Below are positions 42,576-45,109 of a DNA stretch of 45,109 nt, piece by piece. The stretch is from NCBI GenBank assembly GCA_031553875.1, contig JAVBKU010000015.1, forward strand, positions 1-45,109, in the 5' to 3' direction. A program made the translations under genes and the position numbers. Each line of letters opens with the position of its first letter. Position 1 is the stretch's first letter. The notes under the pieces are model-generated. The model ran no database searches and was not told the origin of the DNA. It saw nothing but the letters and a program-made list of their open reading frames with translations. This DNA is from JAVBKU01 sp031553875. GTDB lineage: Bacteria; Bacteroidota; Bacteroidia; Bacteroidales; Rikenellaceae.

Positions 42576-43655
42576 ATGAAAAAAGTAGCTATCATAGGCA
42601 CACAGGGGGTTCCCGCCCATTACGGTGGTTTCGAGACCTTGGCCGAGAACCTCATAAATAACGCCGACCCCCGCGAGGTGGAGTATACGGTATTTTGCAG
42701 CAGCAGGGACTGTGGTGCGCGCATACCTTCGTACAAGGGCGCGCGACTCAAGTATGTCCCCCTGCATGCCAACGGGATACAGAGCATACCCTACGACATG
42801 GTGTCGATGGCGCGTACGTTGAGAGGCTATGACGTGATACTGATACTCGGGGTGTCGGGGTGCGTGTTCCTGCCCCTGGTAAAGTTGTTTTCCAAGGCTA
42901 AAGTTATCGTCAATATCGATGGCCTGGAGCACCGCAGGGCCAAATGGCAGGGTGCAGCGCGCAAGTTCCTGCTCTTCTCGGAAAAAATAGCGGTACGGTT
43001 CGCCGACTCCCTGGTGGTCGACAACAAGGGTATAGCCGATTACGTGGACGAGCAGTACGGCAAACCCTCGACGCTCATAGCCTACGGCGGCGACCACGCC
43101 CCGAGGGAGGTGACGGAGCAGAGGTCGAAGGAGATATTGAAAAAATACAACCTTACCCCCCGGGATTATTTCCTCGGCATCTGCCGCATAGAGCCGGAGA
43201 ACAATTGCCATATGATCCTGGAGGCTTTCGCCAGGTCGGGCCAGAAACTGGTATTCGTGGGTAATTGGGGCAGGAGCGAGTACAGCAGGGGCCTGCGCAG
43301 GGTCTATTCGTCGTATCCCAACATACACATCACCGATCCCGTATATAATCTCGACGACCTCAGCGTGCTCCGCTCCCATTGCGCCGCCTATATACACGGG
43401 CACAGCGCGGGGGGGACCAATCCCTCGCTGGTGGAGGCGATGTTCTTCGGGATACCGGTATTTGCGTTCGACGTGGTGTACAACCGGGAAACCACTGGAA
43501 ATAAGGCCGATTATTTCGGCGACCAGGTGCAGTTGCAGGTATTGTCGGCGTCAGATCCCGCCGCGCTGTCCCCCATCGGCGAAGCCATGGCAGAGATAGC
43601 CAGACGCAGATATACATGGAAGGAGATAAGCGGGCAGTACGAGGAGCTTTATTAA
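42576..43655 (+). CDS. GT4 glycosyltransferase with DUF1972 N-terminal domain
   Basis: The 359-aa protein is of the DUF1972 type often annotated as rhamnosyltransferase: KKVAIIGTQGVPAHYGGFET start, LILGVSGCVFLPLVK, NIDGLEHRRAKW. The donor domain has YFLGICRIEPENNCHMILEA, AAYIHGHSAGGTNPSLVEAM and GIPVFAFDVVYNRETTGN. Such enzymes often add an early sugar to the lipid-linked primer. It is the last gene of the locus, separated from the others by RE6. No strong terminator hairpin was seen after it. Confidence 0.92.
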   Translation: MKKVAIIGTQGVPAHYGGFETLAENLINNADPREVEYTVFCSSRDCGARIPSYKGARLKYVPLHANGIQSIPYDMVSMARTLRGYDVILILGVSGCVFLPLVKLFSKAKVIVNIDGLEHRRAKWQGAARKFLLFSEKIAVRFADSLVVDNKGIADYVDEQYGKPSTLIAYGGDHAPREVTEQRSKEILKKYNLTPRDYFLGICRIEPENNCHMILEAFARSGQKLVFVGNWGRSEYSRGLRRVYSSYPNIHITDPVYNLDDLSVLRSHCAAYIHGHSAGGTNPSLVEAMFFGIPVFAFDVVYNRETTGNKADYFGDQVQLQVLSASDPAALSPIGEAMAEIARRRYTWKEISGQYEELY

Positions 43656-43715
43656 TAATAGCATAACTGCCTAAAAATTAGAAAATTGTATAGTTCGCAA
43701 AATTGTGGAAAGATA

Positions 43716-43748
43716 TTTGTATTAGTGTGCCGAAAAAATATACCTTTG
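43716..43748 (+). promoter_or_regulatory. Bacteroidota-type promoter for OmpA-family gene
   Basis: TTTG (43716-43719), a 21-nt spacer and TACCTTTG (43741-43748) match the consensus exactly. Transcription would start near 43755, about 33 nt before the ATG, giving a short leader expected for an abundant outer-membrane protein. Confidence 0.85.
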
Positions 43749-43787
43749 CAAGGTGTGCGGACATAAAACAAAAATAATTTTAAACCT

Positions 43788-44984
43788 ATGAGAAAATATT
43801 TCCTATTGTTGGCGGCGATGGCATCCCTCGCGGGAGCGACAGCCCAGAATACCGAACGCGTGTGGACAAATCCTGACAAGGAGCTCTTCATCGTAAACGA
43901 GACGTTTATGCAGAGGGTTGACAGCGTGGTAGTTGTCAAAGATGGTAAGGGCGTTATAGCCGGCCGTTTCTGGGACAACTGGTTCCTCTCTGTGGGCGGC
44001 GGCGGCCAGGTATACTTCGGTGAGCAGGACAGCCACGGCAAGTTCTTCAACCGCGTGACCCCCGTGGCGGAAATATCGCTGGGTAAGTGGCTCCACCCTG
44101 TATACGGTCTGAGGGCTCAGTTCGGTTTCTCCGGGCTCAAGGGTTACACCACCGCTCCCGACCCCACAACATCGGGAAGCCCCGACTCTGATGGATATTA
44201 CACCCAGAAGTGGAAGCAGATATATGTCAGCGGTCAGTTCATGCTCAACCTAAGCAACGCCATATGGGGTTACAAACCGGATAGGGTCTACAACCTCGTG
44301 CCGTTCATTGGTGCGGAGATAGCCTGGGCCAAAGGTCTAAGCGGTAACGGTAAGGACCGGTCACCCGCTTTCGTATTCGGTATCCTGAATAACTTTAGGG
44401 TATGCAAGAACTTCGATATATTCCTCGAACTGAAGGATCATGTGATCCAGGACGACTATGACTTCCAGGTCGTTAAGGGCGCCGATAACATGCTGGCTGT
44501 GACCGTGGGCCTCACATGGAACATCGGTAAGTACGGCGGTTGCAAGTTCAGGAACAGCAAGGAGGTGAATACCTACATCACACGCATATACAAGCCCGAA
44601 GTGCAGATCATCAAGGAAACTGTCATAGAGGAGAGGGGAACTACAGGTAAGGGAACTTCGTGCTCGAATGCCTCGATGGCCATCTTCTTCGAATTCGGCA
44701 GCGCGACGATCACTCCCCGTGGCAAGCTCAACATAGCCAACGCCGCCGAGATGATAAAGAACAGCGACGGCAAATTCACCATCGTGGGTATGGCCGACAG
44801 CCAGACCGGCAGCGCCAAGGTCAATGCCAAGCTCAGCGGCGACCGCGCCGAAGCCGCCCGCAAGATGTTGGTGGACAGCTACGGTGTCCCCGCCGACAGG
44901 CTCGTTGTCAAGTCACTGGGTGGCGTGGATTACAACTCGCCTGACTATGTCAACCGTGCGGTTATAATAAGCCCCGCAAAATAA
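43788..44984 (+). CDS. OmpA-family outer-membrane protein
   Basis: The 398-aa protein has a Sec signal peptide (MRKYFLLLAAMASLAGATAQ, cleavage about residue 20). A predicted beta-barrel part of about 250 residues follows (alternating strands such as WFLSVGGGGQVYFGEQ, LAVTVGLTWNIGKY), and then a C-terminal OmpA peptidoglycan-binding domain (about 290-398). That domain has IFFEFGSATITPRGKLNIA, a segment with LSGDRAEAARKMLVDSYGV, and NRAVIISPAK. It anchors the outer membrane to peptidoglycan, like the major Bacteroidales OmpA proteins. Expressed from its own promoter, so probably independent of the polysaccharide locus. Confidence 0.95.
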   Translation: MRKYFLLLAAMASLAGATAQNTERVWTNPDKELFIVNETFMQRVDSVVVVKDGKGVIAGRFWDNWFLSVGGGGQVYFGEQDSHGKFFNRVTPVAEISLGKWLHPVYGLRAQFGFSGLKGYTTAPDPTTSGSPDSDGYYTQKWKQIYVSGQFMLNLSNAIWGYKPDRVYNLVPFIGAEIAWAKGLSGNGKDRSPAFVFGILNNFRVCKNFDIFLELKDHVIQDDYDFQVVKGADNMLAVTVGLTWNIGKYGGCKFRNSKEVNTYITRIYKPEVQIIKETVIEERGTTGKGTSCSNASMAIFFEFGSATITPRGKLNIANAAEMIKNSDGKFTIVGMADSQTGSAKVNAKLSGDRAEAARKMLVDSYGVPADRLVVKSLGGVDYNSPDYVNRAVIISPAK

Positions 44985-45031
44985 CATACGGGGATACCGG
45001 TTTAAGCCGGTGCCCTATGAAAAACAATCGT

Positions 45032-45053
45032 GGGCGGGCCCTTTGGTCCGCCC
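45032..45053 (+). terminator. Terminator-like hairpin after OmpA-family gene
   Basis: GGGCGGGCC-cttt-GGTCCGCCC forms a 9-bp stem with one G-T pair, 47 nt past the stop codon; only a weak T-rich stretch follows. A smaller hairpin, ACCGG-tttaag-CCGGT, lies at 44996-45011. Nothing is recognised from 45054 to the window end. Confidence 0.65.
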
Positions 45054-45109
45054 CCGTTCGGTTTCCCAGCGTCTTCGCCGCTATTGATGTCGCGTAGATA
45101 AAACACGCC

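Noticed and set aside
42549..43403. 284-aa open frame antisense to the DUF1972 glycosyltransferase
   Set aside because: Lies entirely opposite a conserved gene and has no recognisable motif; a result of high GC content.

Overview
The window looks like chromosomal DNA of a Bacteroidota bacterium, most likely Bacteroidales. A Rikenellaceae/Alistipes-like host is a guess from the GC-rich coding sequence and gene set. Support comes from Bacteroidota-type promoters (TTTG, 19-21 nt, TAnnTTTG) before lpxK and the OmpA-family gene, an almost complete lack of Shine-Dalgarno sequences, an SSB ending in DDLPF, a Bacteroidales-type OmpA-family protein, and a PHP-type phosphatase beside a Wzc kinase. No phage, transposase, CRISPR array, tRNA or rRNA gene was seen.

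Left part (1-14375), mostly minus strand. Housekeeping genes ssb, punA and lpxK are followed by plus-strand pepP and a sugar-porter MFS gene. Next comes a corrinoid methyl-transfer module: a cobalamin-binding protein, a reactivation-domain protein, and a UroD/MtaA-type methyltransferase in one operon, plus a second UroD-type gene divergent from an AraC-family regulator. A DUF47-PiT phosphate uptake pair and an iron-sulfur flavoprotein-like gene complete this part.

Right part (14959-43655), all plus strand: a large Wzx/Wzy-type capsule or exopolysaccharide locus. It starts with a WecA-like initiating transferase, the outer-membrane exporter Wza, the Wzc tyrosine kinase and its PHP phosphatase, then the flippase Wzx. 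Six tandem paralogous GT4 glycosyltransferases follow, then a further GT4, two hexapeptide acetyltransferases, a WbsX protein, two membrane acyltransferases, the Wzy polymerase, a GT2, a nucleotidyltransferase-like/thymidylate-kinase-like fusion, an APH-like kinase, two more GT4 genes and a DUF1972 GT4. No nucleotide-sugar synthesis gene and no UpxY/NusG-like regulator is present. An OmpA-family gene with its own strong promoter closes the window.

The most unusual feature is a family of six dispersed structured repeats (named RE here) in intergenic gaps. Every copy has a core of exactly 104 bp. Four have a 40-bp hairpin arm and two have an arm of about 110 bp. Base changes between copies preserve pairing (covariation), and all copies lie downstream of a gene in the same relative orientation. 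A second structured repeat (RB) forms a composite with two RE copies, giving direct repeats 4.7 kb apart around ssb-punA-lpxK-pepP.
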